DNA of 64,000 bases from Prosapia bicincta. Taxonomy: Eukaryota > Arthropoda > Insecta > Hemiptera > Cercopidae. Shown here piece by piece: positions 35,484 to 46,853 of this stretch (positions within the stretch are counted from its first letter, which is position 1; every line of letters begins with the position of its first letter). The translations under genes were made by a program, and so were the position numbers. Location: contig JBAIZL010000376.1 of the NCBI GenBank assembly GCA_036971475.1, forward strand, positions 1,583,501 through 1,647,500, read 5' to 3'. The notes under the pieces were generated by a model. That model had not been told where the DNA came from. It saw only the letters and a program-made list of their open reading frames with translations, and ran no database searches.

Positions 35484-36993
35484 CCAGGCGAAAAACCTAT
35501 TAAGGTTATCATCGCCTAACTGAAGTTTTTATTTTAAATAAATATTGCAAATAAACTAACCAAACTAAACGAAGTAAAATAAATGTTTAATACTAATTGT
35601 AATAATCTAAAACTAAAGAATCTAAAATTATACAAAATTTAAATATTATTAAATATATTAAGGTGGCGTAAGAAAGCGAGGACAGGGTCGATAGCCGTGA
35701 CATCGTCTCTTAAAACCACCTTTAAACTACCTCGAAGATCGTAACGTATATACAAATTTTCCAACTTATCACAATCAAGCAGGATATGCTTGATTGTAAT
35801 ATTATTTCTACAAAGCGGACATAGTGGTGGATCCTCATGTCGCATCAACCATCCATGCGTTAACAAAGAGTGGCCGATGCGAAGTCGAGTTACCACCACT
35901 TCCTCCCTACGATTCGAACGAACAGATGTCCTCCATGGTCGGACGGTATTTTTGATGTCCCTCAGCTTGTTTCTATTTACATTTTGCCATTCTTCATTCC
36001 AAACAGAGAGTAGTGTAGTTTTAACTTTGCATACAAAATCTGATGCCATCACACGTTGTGTCGATGGCAACATACCTGTAGCTAATTTTGCACCTTCATC
36101 TGCTTTAGTGTTTCCGAATATTCCACAGTGACCAGGCACCCAGAGAAATGACACCTCGACACCTCGTAATTGGAGCCTGTGTATAGAGCACAAGATGTCT
36201 CCAACTAAAGGGTTCTTAGTGTACATTTCCTGAATAGCCTGGAGAGCACTTTTGGAATCACAACACACAAGATATTTAGATTTTGCAGACGGAATTGATC
36301 TTAAAGCTTGGAAAATTGCATAAAGTTCTGCAGTAAAAACGCTACAGGCTGAGGACAATCCGTAAGTGAAAGTTTGTCCTTCCATATAAAATGCACAACC
36401 TATCCCATTGTCCAGTTTTGAACCGTCTGTGAATATAGTCACAGTATGTTGGTGAGTTTGTTGAATCTCCAAAAACTCCTGACAATAAATAACGTCAGGA
36501 GTATTGTGTTTTAGGTACATGGACAATGAGAAGTCACATTTTGGCTTTCGTATTATCCATGGAGGGATGTAGCATGATGTTCGTTCGAATATAGGTGGAT
36601 GTTCTAAATTTAGATTGCTAAAAATGCGCAACGTTCTTATTCCGAAGGAAGCAGTTGAACGTTGACGCACATTGTAACGATCCTCGAGATAGTTATCAAA
36701 AACTGCTTTGAATGCCGGATGTTTAGGTTTACTTCGAAGACCAGTGTAATATGATATTTGAGCATTTGACGTCGCATTGAGAGAGATGGTTCTCCAGCTT
36801 CAACTAGAAGGCTGGAGATTGGGCTTGATCTAAAAGCACCAGTAGAAACTCTAAGACCAGCGTGATGTATTGAATCCAGGAGTTTCAGAACCGTAGGTCG
36901 AGCAGATGAATAGGCTATACAGCCGTAATCTATGCGCGATCTTACAACGGCGCGATAGAAACGGAGCATACAGGTTCTGTCTGCTCCCCAATT
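35443..36993 (-). mobile_element. Family A copy A7, 5'-truncated, inside Harbinger
   Basis: A 41-T run, the longest tail in the window, then terminal hairpin, 3' UTR and ORF2 back to the reverse transcriptase C-terminus (ending at codons for NWGAD). The host palindrome-rich Harbinger end resumes at 'aacgggcgggcac'. No clear target duplication. The long tail suggests a young insertion. Confidence 0.9.
35639..36993 (-). pseudogene. A7 ORF2 fragment (RT C-terminus, RNase H, finger), frameshifted
   Basis: The 3' part of ORF2. RNase H motifs (FTDGS, TAELYA, CCDSKSA) and the C-terminal finger are intact in the frame ending at 35639. At about 36761 two bases are missing ('ttgagcattt' where others read 'ttgtagcattt'), so the upstream part (RTCMLRFYRAVVRSRIDYGC) is in another frame. 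Truncated, so it lacks the polymerase core and the endonuclease. Confidence 0.85.
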
Positions 36994-37140
36994 AAAACGG
37001 GCGGGCACATGTGCCCGCGACACGCGCATGCGCAGTTGCCCAAATCCACCACGTTGTCAGAGGACACACACAAACATAACCTCAAACTGTATTGTGAAGT
37101 CGCATTCAGTGTTCGTCTCTGAAAGTTTTGTTTTGATAAG

Positions 37141-37500
37141 ATGGAGTGGTCGAAGTGTAAAGTGGATAAACTGATTGAACTTTATGAGCAGGAGTCTGTT
37201 TTGTGGAACGTGACGAGTAGCTCTCACAAAAATTCAAACACCAGGATCGATGCTTTGCAGCGTATTTCTGAAGTGTTGGACTGTAATGTTATGGAGATTG
37301 AAAGGAAGCTACATAATTTGAGATCACAGTACCTAAGAGAAAAGGTAAAAATAGAAAAAAGCAAACAAAGTGGTGCGGGTGCAAATGATGTATACGTGCC
37401 AAAATGGCATTATTTTTCTTTACTAAGTTTCTTATCAAAAACCATTGAACGAGTTGAGCACACAAGCTCGCTTAATCTGGTAAGTAAATAATATAAATTA

Positions 37501-37539
<39 letters not shown>

Positions 37540-39057
37540 CCAGGCGAAAAACCTATTGAGGTTATCATCGCCTAACTAAAGTTGTGTTTTTAAAATAATA
37601 CTTCATAAATAAAACTAGTCAAAATAAAACAGAATAAAAAAAAATAAATGTTTAAAACTAAATGTAATAATCTAAAACTAAAGAACCTAAAATTATACAA
37701 AATTTAAATATTATGTTCCTCGTACAGCTTTACAAACTAAGTAAAAAAACAGACCTTAGTCCAGATTCAAGCAGTCAGTGTCAAACTAGGCAGAAAACCT
37801 TACTTAAGTAAAGAAATTGAAGAAGAACTAGTATCATATTTACTGTGTCTTCCTATGAATGGCTTAACAATGTGATTTGACATAGCAAATGCGTCATCTG
37901 CTACTATAACAAAGGGCATCTCCACATCTCTTCCTGGCAAAGGCCGTTTTTGTGGCAAATGGAGATTATTTTGCTCAACAGCAGCGTATAAGTCTGTATC
38001 TAAAAATACGCCAGCATCGCACTCACGTCCTTGCACACCTACATCAATGTACAAAAATTTATAATCTGCGTCACATAATGCCATTAGCACAATGCTTAAT
38101 GTTCCCTTATAGTTGTAGTACAAACTACCACTGTTTACTGGAGCTTGTATAACAACGTGCTTGCCATCAAGAGCACCGATGCAATTGGGATAGTTCCACT
38201 TCAAACAAAATCCTTTCGAAATTTCTTCCCATTCTTTCTCATTTCGTGGTAGCTGAAAATCACATTATGGTGTTAAATAATAATAACAACAATCATAAAG
38301 CACAAATATTCAATCAAACAGCAGTGTATGTGCTGTGCCCTATACTTACATTTTTACAGATAAAACATTTATTTAAACTATAAACTAATCTTTTATTTTC
38401 TATCTTTATAGACTCTACCCAACTTGCCGCCGACTAGCCATGACGCGGATGAGCCTGATGAGATATGCCTCGAAGAAAACAGCGATAACGGAGAAAATGA
38501 AAGTACCACTTCTGTCCCAGAACTAAGAGCAGAACCATGTCCAACCACAAATGCAGCGTCACCACGAACTCAAAAGAAACGCCCCATAAAACGTTCTCCA
38601 CCAGAACCAAAAGCATCTTTACAAAAAGTTTAACCACGCATACGACGTCTTTACAACAACTGTAAATAAAAAGAAAGGCGCGGATGAATGTTTTGGGGAC
38701 TTTGTGGGCGAGTCTTTAAAAAACATTAAAGATAAAAAAGTTAAGGCTTGGGTTCGCCACAGCATCTCGAACATACTGTTCCAAGCAGACTGTGGAGGGA
38801 CAGAAGATGAATTGCTCCCACCATCCAATCCTGCTTCCAGCAACTACTTCTAGTCACAGCAAAATGGGCCACGTATGCACAACCTGCAACCTCGTTCAGG
38901 CGCATCTTCTAGTAATTCCAGTCCTCATACAACATTCACTCCCCCTCCCCCCTATTTCAACATGAATCAGCCACAGTGTCCCACACAGACTTTTCAAACA
39001 AACGAGGAAAACGATTTTCATCATCTATCTTCAAACAACGTTTATCCTCAGAACTAA
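37141..39057 (+). pseudogene. Harbinger MADF/BESS-type DNA-binding gene, two exons, lightly decayed
   Basis: Exon 1 (37141-37478) encodes MEWSKCKVDKLIELYEQESV and a MADF (Myb/SANT-like) domain, ending NL|GTAAGT. Exon 2 starts after 'ctatctttatag' at 38411 (TLPNLPPTSHDADEPDE) and runs through an acidic linker, a basic stretch, a BESS-like segment (DFVGESLKNI, KAWVRHSISNILFQAD) and a Pro/Gln/Asn tail ending NNVYPQN at 39057. Two lesions are seen: an extra base near 38626 and an in-frame TAG at 38849-38851. In Harbinger elements this protein helps the nuclease bind and enter the nucleus. The intron contains a nested family A tail (37503-37714) and, on the other strand, the main nuclease exon. 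NRF1-like CGCGCATGCGCA lies upstream at 37018-37031. Confidence 0.75.
37503..37714 (-). mobile_element. Family A copy A8: 3' UTR only
   Basis: A 37-T run, terminal hairpin and about 170 bp of 3' UTR, stopping before ORF2. It sits in the intron of the MADF gene. No clear target duplication is seen. Confidence 0.9.
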
Positions 39058-39855
39058 TATTTTTTATTTATAATGGAAAACACTTTGGAAGTAGTCTACT
39101 TGCTAATTAACTTTTGTAAATTCAAATATTCAACTACCTTTTATTGTGTGAATATTTTTAGTTTAGATAATATTTTTTATCTTTAGTTTAGATATTAAGA
39201 TTTCGTTTACATATTTACCATTTTAACGTTTTTTTTACTGAAATAAATTCATTTTGGAATTAACATGTTTGTTTGTATTGTTTACACTTTCATATCATTA
39301 TTTGTAATTAATTGTTTATTTATGAACTTAAAAATGAACTGGTTAATACTACTACTATAAGAGACATAAAAGTCCAATAGGCCTAATTAAATGAGAAAAT
39401 ATGACAGATCTCTTCTTACCTGAATGTAGCTTCTCAAAGCCAGAACAATGGCTTAGCATACTTGAGGTACGAATCTTGATATGGCGGATTTCGAGATTCT
39501 GTGGAGGTACATCAACGAGCTATAACTATCACCTGTCGCTAAAAAACGGAGAGTGGTAGCTAACATTTACCCCAGGGGGGATTGGTTGTCGGCAGTTACT
39601 ACTTTTTACAATTTCTGGTGCTATTAGGTTTAACAAAAATTCAAAATCAATTGAAGTCATTCGCAAGAAATTTTCGTATCCAGTTTGCATGCGCAAATCT
39701 CTCATTAGTGAGTTGAAGGCTCCTTCTGATTGTCTTTTTGCTAAAAAACTTCTAATCCACCACCTAGGTCGTTTTCGTCTTTTTTTCCTCAGCTCATTGT
39801 ATGCACCAGCCATAATCAAAAAAGCAGAAGCTGCTATGTCATCCATTATTAACAC
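37800..39855 (-). pseudogene. HARBI1-like nuclease of the Harbinger element, two exons, decayed
   Basis: Exon 1 (39855 down to about 39420) encodes MLIMDDIAASAFLIMAGAYN, a basic linker, then NLIAPEIVKS, and, after a one-base shift near 39550, [20 protein letters not shown] with a stop in PQVC*AI, ending at a donor GTAAGAAG. Exon 2 begins after 'tgtgattttcag' at 38253 and encodes NEKEWEEISKGFCLKWNYPN, GALDGKH (first Asp), GVQGRECDAGVF and VADDAF (second Asp), then KPFIGRH and a stop. The third exon with the catalytic Glu is not found, so the gene is inactive. The MADF exon 2 lies in this gene's intron on the opposite strand. Confidence 0.78.
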
Positions 39856-40070
39856 TTACACATATCTAAAAATCACTAAACGTAGAAAGACTCACTTAAA
39901 ACTCAACATGTCTTCACTTCTTCACTGCAAAATAACAACTACTGCTGGGTCGCGCGACACGAGACTTGTGCCCGGGCACATGTGCCTGGAGAATGGAAAC
40001 AGTATGAAAATCTACGCGCGACTTGTGCCGGGCACATGTGCCTGCGACTTGTCAGAATGGAAACCAAGCT

Positions 40071-40419
40071 TAAGAAAGCGATGACACGGTCGATAGCCGT
40101 GACATCGTCCCTTAAAACCACCTTTAAACTACCTCGAAGATCGTAACGTACATACAAATCGCTCAACTAATCACAATCAAGCAGGATATGCTTGATTGTA
40201 ATATTGCTTATACAAAACGGACATAGTGGTGGATCCTCATGTCGCATCAACCATCCATGCGTTAACAAACAGTGGTCATTTAGGCTGAGGGTAATCCGTA
40301 AGTGAAGATTTCTCCTTCCATATAAAATGCACAACCTATCCCACTGTCCAGTTTTGAATCGTCTGTGAATACAGTCACAGTATGTTGGTGAGTTTGTTGA
40401 ATCTGCGAAAACTCCTGAC
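40071..40419 (-). mobile_element. Family A copy A6, 5' part, internally deleted
   Basis: This continues the copy at 35068-35266. 40074-40275 is the ORF2 tail, then about 480 bp are missing and the sequence resumes at about 40283 with the RNase H start region, ending at 'aaaactcctgac' (40419). A second piece with exactly the same end lies at 41008-41119. Confidence 0.82.
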
Positions 40420-41653
40420 TTACTTCCTATTCCTACCAGGAGAGAAACGTGAAGTATTATGGATGAAACTCAGCTTCCCACCATACACCTTAGCTAGTAC
40501 ATTTACATTTATAACTTATCTGTGTTTGGTAGTGTGAATTCATTAGTGTTCTTATATATGTATATATACATTGTTACACGTATTCCAGTTCAGTGGTGGC
40601 CCCAAATTTAATATTAAGGTAATAGGTTTAGAGTCATGTGTAAATTTTTATTAATATTGGTTTAATAAATAGTTACCTATTGGCTGGCTGTCGTGGCTCG
40701 ATTAATTTTCCTACGAGAGCGTTAGGCTTTTCCTTGTACGGGCCTAATCTAACTACTGTAAGAGAACAAGGTGGCGCCCCGAGCAAAGATGACTTTAAAC
40801 TTTTGTCAAGGATATCTGGCAAGATAAAATTGATTTTGAATTGTGATACTAATTGATCTCAATTAGTACCTTAATACTACACACAGTTGGCGGTATTAGG
40901 AACACTTTTATTGAAGTTAAGAATTTGTGGGACGTTATTGTTTTGTAAACAAATAAAAAATTGAAGGTAATTTTACGAAAATTCGAATTATACTATGGAA
41001 AAAACAGGTTTGTCCTTCCATATAAAATGCTCAACCTATACCATTGTCCCGTTTTGAACCGTCTGTTAATACAGTCACAGTATGTTGGTGAGTTAGTTGT
41101 AACTGCAAAAACTACTGACATCTATGTACATACGAGTAAAAATAAATATTAAAAAGGGTAATTTATAAAACACACACACACAAAACAGTACATGCATGTG
41201 AAAATTAATAAGTTATGTACGCGTAGGTAGTAAACGTGTACATCTTCTAACACAGAGGAATGACACAGCTTTAATGTTGACAGAATGATAATGAATACAT
41301 ACTTACTGTGCCCACGCAACGCTGATTAAATGTCAACTTGTTGATCACAGGGTAACCATAGCAACACACCAGATGATTACACTGGCGCCGTGGTATTTTG
41401 AACCATCCTTATGACCTTGCGATTTTATTACTTGTTGCAGCAAATTTGTTACTGAAATACGAAAGGTAGTTTAAACGTATTTCTGTCAAGTGTTAATTGT
41501 TTCAAAAAATCGTTGTATTTGGAAGAATAAGATTTCATTCAGTCATTGCTGGCTATTAAATCACTTCATGCTATTTTTATTATTATTTCTTTACTAATTT
41601 ACAAAAAAGAGCTGTATTGTGAATTTTATAATTTAATTTTTTTCCAAACTAAA
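40420..41653. other. Non-coding stretch with a family A fragment at 41008-41119
   Basis: 41008-41119 (minus strand) matches the RNase H start of ORF2 ('gtttgtccttccatataaaatgc' region to 'actactgac'). Elsewhere no gene is recognised. 'ggtggcgccccgag' near 40771 resembles a retroviral-type primer-binding site, but no LTR pair was found. A (CA)n tract is at 41170-41183. Confidence 0.5.
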
Positions 41654-42420
41654 TTTTTTTTCCAGGCGAAAAACCTATCAAGGTTATCATCGCCCAACTA
41701 AAGTTTTTATTTTTAAATAAATATTGCAAAATAAAACTAACCAAACTAAACGAAGTAAAATAAGTGTTTAATACTAATTGTAACTAAAACTAGAAACTAA
41801 AATTATTCATAATTTAAATATTATTAAATAGATTCAGGTGGCGTAAGAAAGCGATGACACGGTCGATAGCCGTGACATCGTCCGTTAAAACCACCTTTAA
41901 ACTACCTCGAAGATCGTAACGTATATACAAATTTGTTAACTTATCACAATCAAGCAGGATATGATTGATCGTAATATTATTTCTACAAAACGGACATAGT
42001 GGTGAATCCTCATGTCGCATCAACCATCCATGCGTTAACAATGAGTGGCCGATGCGAAGTCGAGTAACCACCACTTCCTCCCTACGATTCGAATGAACAG
42101 ATGTCCTCCATGGTCGGACGGTATTTTTGATGTCCCTCAGCTTGTTTCTATTTACATTTTGCCATTCTTCATTCCAAACAGAGAATAGTGTAGTTTTAAC
42201 TTTGCATACAAAATCTGATGGCAACATACCTGCAGCTAATTTTGCACCTTCATCTGCGTTGGTGTTTCCGAATATTCCGCAGAGACCTGGCACCCAGAGA
42301 AATGACACCTCGTAATTGGAGCCTGTGTATAGAGCACAAGATATCTCCAACTAAAGGGTTCTTAGTGTACATTTCCTGAATAGCCTGGAGAGCACTTTTG
42401 GAATCACAACACACAAGATA
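41654..42420 (-). mobile_element. Family A copy A9, 5'-truncated, with small deletions
   Basis: An 8-T run, terminal hairpin, 3' UTR and the ORF2 C-terminus to the codons for CCDSKSA. Small deletions are present in the RNase H coding part (around 42215 and 42308), so the reading frame is altered. Ends abruptly at 42420. Short tail and several changes: an older copy. Confidence 0.88.
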
Positions 42421-43592
42421 GAAGTAAAGGCACTTTGGCAAAAAAGTGGTGGGGGGCGCTGACAGCTAACCTAACCCACCCTTAAGTGTGTTGTGTGTTA
42501 GGGGATGGTATGTAGTAGATGTGGGGGTGGAGTCGGGGTCAGCCCCAGGGGTTGGGAAATGATATTGCAAAAAAAACAAAATTGCGCTGCGTTAGTGTCC
42601 TAACCTAACCCAACCCGACCCAAAGTGTGTTGTGTGTTAGGGGTAGATTGGGGGTTGTTGCAGGGTGTGGGTATGGGGTTGGGGGTAGTTTTTGGAGATT
42701 TTTTTCGAAAGTGTGTGTGGGTTGTGTTTGGGGTGGTTGTGGGGTAAGTTTTGGGGTTGCCCCGGATGTGGGGGGATGATTTTGCAGGACGGGGGCCTTA
42801 CCTAGCTGCGTCTCGCTACTGTCCTAACCTAACTAACCCCTAAGTGTGTGTTTTAATCATCACTGCATAGTGCTTAATTGTTTTTGCTAGATTAAGTAGT
42901 CAACTGCGAGTGTTAGTGACTTATTTTGAACATAAAGACAAATATTGGACCTGTGTTTTTCCCTCCTTTGTTTTGACTGCACTCTATATTGGAACTTGTT
43001 AGATTATTCACTAATTGGCCATTGTTAAGTTTCACACTGAATCTTGAACTACATAGTGAGTGTGATTACTAAAATCCATTTTTCAATGCCTCAATAGTAA
43101 AACTTTTATATTAATTTAAGTTGTGTTTTATTAACTTTATAACTTTGTTCAATCGCTTATACCTATTTTAATATTTCCTCACACTTTCGTAGAGAAGTAC
43201 TTAAGCCAGAGACTGCATTGTTTACTGAATTTGTATTTTCTTAAACCTTGGAGTGAATCCCTAAATCTATTATGTATTGTAATCTTTTGTTGTTTTCTTT
43301 CTTTTTTGTAAATTGTGTCATCTTATTCTAGTGAGTATTTTATTTGAAGGGCTAAGAGCTATCTCTAAATGTCACTGCTGTATATTGTATTGTATTACAT
43401 TGTATTCTATTGTATTATTTTCATAGTTGCAATATCAGACTCCCCTCATTTTGACCTACCAATACAGACTGATCACCTGTGTTTTTAGGAACCCAATGTA
43501 TTATATTTTGTTTGTTTAGCTAGTATGTTTTAGTTTCAGAGCATAATTTTTCTAACATTTACAATAACTGATTATGTAATGAAAAGTGAATA
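42421..43592. other. G-rich stretch with CCTAACC motifs; rest non-coding
   Basis: 42440-42860 is strongly G-rich on the plus strand with runs such as GGGGG and three similar blocks starting near 42464, 42599 and 42833, each with CTAACCTAAC followed by 'aagtgtgttgtgtgttagggg' in two of them. CCTAA/TTAGG is the usual insect telomere unit, but here it is not a pure array. 43381-43420 has a (TATTG)n-like short repeat. No gene is seen. Confidence 0.5.
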
Positions 43593-44160
43593 TTTTTTTT
43601 CCAGGCGAAAAACCTATTGAGGTTATCATCGCCTAACTAAAGTTAAGTTTTTAAAATAAATATTACATAAAACTAATAAAAAAAAAACAAAATAGATGTT
43701 TAAAACTAATTGTAATTATCTAAAACTAAAGAACCTAAAATTATACAAAATTTAAATATTATTAAATATATTAAGGTGGCGTAAGAAAGCGAGGACACGG
43801 TCGATAGCCGTGACATCGTCTCTTAAAACCACCTTTAAACTACCTCGAAGATCGTAACGTATATACAAATTTGTCAACTCATTACAATGAAGCAGGACAT
43901 GCTTGATTGTAATAATATTTCTACAAAACGGACATAGTGGTGGATCCTCATGTCGCATCAACCATCCATGCGTTAACAAAGAGTGGCCGATGCGAAGTCG
44001 AGTTACCACCACTTCCTCCCTACGATTCGAACGAACAGAAGTCCTCCATGGTCGGACGGTATTTTTGATGTCCCTCAGCTTGTTTCTATTTACATTTTGC
44101 CATTCTTCATTCCAAACAGAGAATAGTATAGTTTTAACATTGCATACAAAATCTGATGCC
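43593..44160 (-). mobile_element. Family A copy A10, 5'-truncated
   Basis: An 8-T run, terminal hairpin, 3' UTR and the ORF2 tail up to the codons for MASDF (44160). The last 86 codons of ORF2 are open but the frame shifts near 44010. The right flank is unrelated AT-rich DNA. Confidence 0.88.
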
Positions 44161-46130
44161 CATTTATTTAGAATATTTTCACTAGTAACTATGTTATATT
44201 GGATTTTATTTCAAAGTGCTGTTTCTCATTTGTTTTGCTAATAATTAATATATAAAAAAATCTGTCCTACGGAAGCTATTTGTATTTTATTCAATTTCAT
44301 TTGATTAAATGTTGAATAGGTTATTTGTTTTATTAACCTTAGTTCTCCATCAATGTAATGTTACAAGAAGGTTGTTAAATTGTTAACTTACACTTGGAGG
44401 AAACATTTTTGTCTTACATGGTGAGACGAAAACGTTGCCTCCAAGTTTAAGTTAACAATTTAACAACTTTTAGTTAACTAAAAGTCTGGTCGCAAGCAAT
44501 AGCAAAAGTGTAATAAGTAACTAACAACCAGCTCGTCATGAACAGCAACAATATTTCGATAGTTACTAGAAAAGTTGCAGGTATGTATTTTTTTATTATT
44601 TATAATTAATAACTCATTTCATAGTATAACAATAGATATCACAAAAATTTAAATAACATTTCAGAGTTAAACATCTTGTCTTTTATTTATTAGTCTAAGG
44701 AAAATACAGCTCATATATGGGTTAAAAATTCACAATTACAACTAGATTAGAAATTTTGTTTGTATTTCTTTGAATGATGATTCTAGTTTGTAACTTCTTG
44801 TTTGCTAGATTGTAATTTTGTAATAAAACCCTCCGATGATGATGACATTGTCATCGAAATGTACATAAGGGTCTTAAGTAATCTTAAGTAACTTGTTTTA
44901 TTGTTATTTTTGATTATTTTTTGTGGTATTGTGGTTCTTTCCAATATTATCATTTTAACCTAAATAACGGAGCTGTAATTGGAGATCATATTTTCAACAA
45001 ATGTGCTAAATGTTATTTTGACATTTAATAACATTATCCTATAGTATTCTCGAGAGTGTCGAGAGGCATTAATTTACCTATTATTACAAATAAACCTATT
45101 GTATTAGCCAAAGACGAGTACGTAAATACATTGCTTCAAGTTGATAGCCTAGTTATCTATAATATTTTTGCTGTGGTTATAATTAGGATTTTTTCAGGTA
45201 ATTGGCATAAAAAATATAAACAAGGAAGTGATTACATCTTGTATCAATTAAAGAGTTGACACCATCCAAAACGGTAGCAAAATTTGGTTTATCAAATCTA
45301 ACCTGAACCAGCAAAACCTTTTGAAGTCATTTGTAGACGCGATCTGTATTGCTCATGTGCAATACGTAAGTTGTAAGCGGGCAAAGTTGAAATATGCTTC
45401 GCAACAGAGGCGTGCCCATATGTGGTATGATTATATTCATATCGACACAAAGATGACTTGGTTGTGTCAAACCCCCACTCTTACCCAGTATATATAAATA
45501 TATATTTTTTCGTTTTAAGCTTCCTTTTCCTGATCTGGCAGGTATAATTTGACCAGTATCGTTACGTCTGGAATGTAGACAATATATTAGATCTATGTTT
45601 TCTGAGCGGGTAATACTGCAATCTTGTTTGTGGGGCTCTAAATTTAGTCTTTTTTTCGGAGTTGTGAATACAGTAAGCAATAAAAAAAACCCACTTTATA
45701 TTTTAAATACAGTAAAGCTGTTCCCATTATTTTCATAAAAGAATTGCACAAGTTATTGTCAAGAAATAGGCTATTCATTTAGAAAAATGTGAACTTTAAA
45801 AAATTTGGGCAATTCTGAAGATGAAACATTTGTGAGTCAACAAATTCGTATTATTTGCCTAGTCGAGTTGATTGCTAATAAATAAAAATATGTGAATGTT
45901 GCTGTGCTTCACATTATTATTGCTTAGGTAACAAAATTCGTGAACAAACTGGCGATAAAATTTGTACTTTCAAATATTTGAAAAAAAATTTGCAGACGCT
46001 ATATTATTATACGGTATTTTATTCATTTGCTCTTTCCTATTAGCAATTTCCTTCCATGCCCTCCCTTTTATCAATGTACATATATACATAGCTTTAATTT
46101 TGGAATTTCTTTGGTATAAATATGTAAATC
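44161..46130. other. Non-coding stretch with a 47-bp-arm palindrome
   Basis: 44371-44417 and 44421-44467 are inverted copies of each other with a 3-base centre and a few mismatches (GTTGTTAAATTGTTAACTTA... / ...TAAGTTAACAATTTAACAAC). GATGACATTGTCATC at about 44838 is a small perfect hairpin. No gene is recognised in the rest. A Helitron end begins at 46131. Confidence 0.6.
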
Positions 46131-46520
46131 CTAGCTTTACCCTGCGCACGTTGCTGCGCCCGAGATCATAATTTTCTAATAAGAAAAGCAAATCAAACAT
46201 ATTTCTTTTACTGCAACGCTAGAGGATAGACAATGTTTTTCTTCAATACATTATTTCATATTTTACATATACATATTTTAGGTGTCGCAACACGTGAGCA
46301 CGCAACATGTAACAGTAGGAAGTTGAAGATCGAATGTTCAAAATTTAACCCAGCAATGGTCGACGATTGGGCTTGTGCCTTATTTATGGTTATTGCGAAT
46401 GAAAGACGCAAAGTAAATTATAGTCCGTTTGAAATCAATGGGTAAATCTGATGAAATTATCGGTATTCATGAAATTAAAACCATTTCTCCTTTGAACTTG
46501 TCCCCTATGATTTCTGTAAT
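46131..46520 (-). mobile_element. Helitron 3' end with helicase C-terminal remnant
   Basis: On the minus strand the order is: decayed helicase motifs (LPIDFKR, then AITINKAQ-like, then VACSRVATPK-like), non-coding DNA, a hairpin GCGCA/TGCGC (46144-46159) and CTAG at 46131-46134 about nine bases later. Hairpin plus CTRR is the Helitron 3' terminus. The base after CTAG is G rather than the expected T. The helicase part is homologous to 7283-7650. Confidence 0.65.
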
Positions 46521-46853
46521 AATTTTTTTTTTTTTGATTCATAAGTTTATTAGGGGGAAGGGAGCATTCTATTGCACTTAGCACAAAATAGACAAGAGTA
46601 ACATCAATTAAACATTAAAGGGTAGGCGACACTGTGAAACCATATAGGTTAAAACTTTACTATCCCAAAACTATCAAATTTGTCAATATGAACAAAAATA
46701 CCATAAAATAAAAATTTATTAAGTTTTGCCAGAAAATAACCTGCTCTAGGTAAATCATAAGTATTTACAAACTTAAATTATTATTTCTTGAAAAATAAAC
46801 CATTTAATGAAATGAAACCATTTACAAAGGTGTTCTTGAAACTAAGTTAATTT
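46521..46853. other. Non-coding; nothing recognised
   Basis: AT-rich DNA with a T-run at about 46525-46536 that could be the poly(A) tail of an unidentified minus-strand retroelement. No ORF or RNA gene. Confidence 0.4.

Larger units (their letters stand above)
35267..40070. mobile_element. PIF/Harbinger transposon with MADF and nuclease genes
   Basis: The termini AGGTACGTTTCCATT (35267) and, inverted, AGCTTGGTTTCCATT (ending 40070) are flanked by TAA at 35264-35266 and 40071-40073, the 3-bp TWA duplication of PIF/Harbinger. Deleting the element restores a continuous family A sequence. Palindromes of the type CGGGCACATGTGCCCG sit near both ends (35297-35312; 39972-39984; 40029-40042). Inside are a spliced MADF-domain gene (+) and a spliced HARBI1-like nuclease gene (-), the usual gene pair of this superfamily, plus two nested family A insertions (35443-36993 and 37503-37714). 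Confidence 0.92.

Noticed and set aside
35234..35523. Lysine- or phenylalanine-rich ORFs across the T-runs (also 48654-48896)
   Set aside because: Products of poly(T)/poly(A) tails, not proteins.
40765..40785. Possible LTR-retrotransposon primer-binding site (ggtggcgccccgag)
   Set aside because: No pair of LTRs, no polypurine tract and no gag/pol nearby.
45327..45680. A 117-codon minus-strand ORF
   Set aside because: No recognisable domain, composition like the AT-rich surroundings, and no supporting splice or promoter signals.
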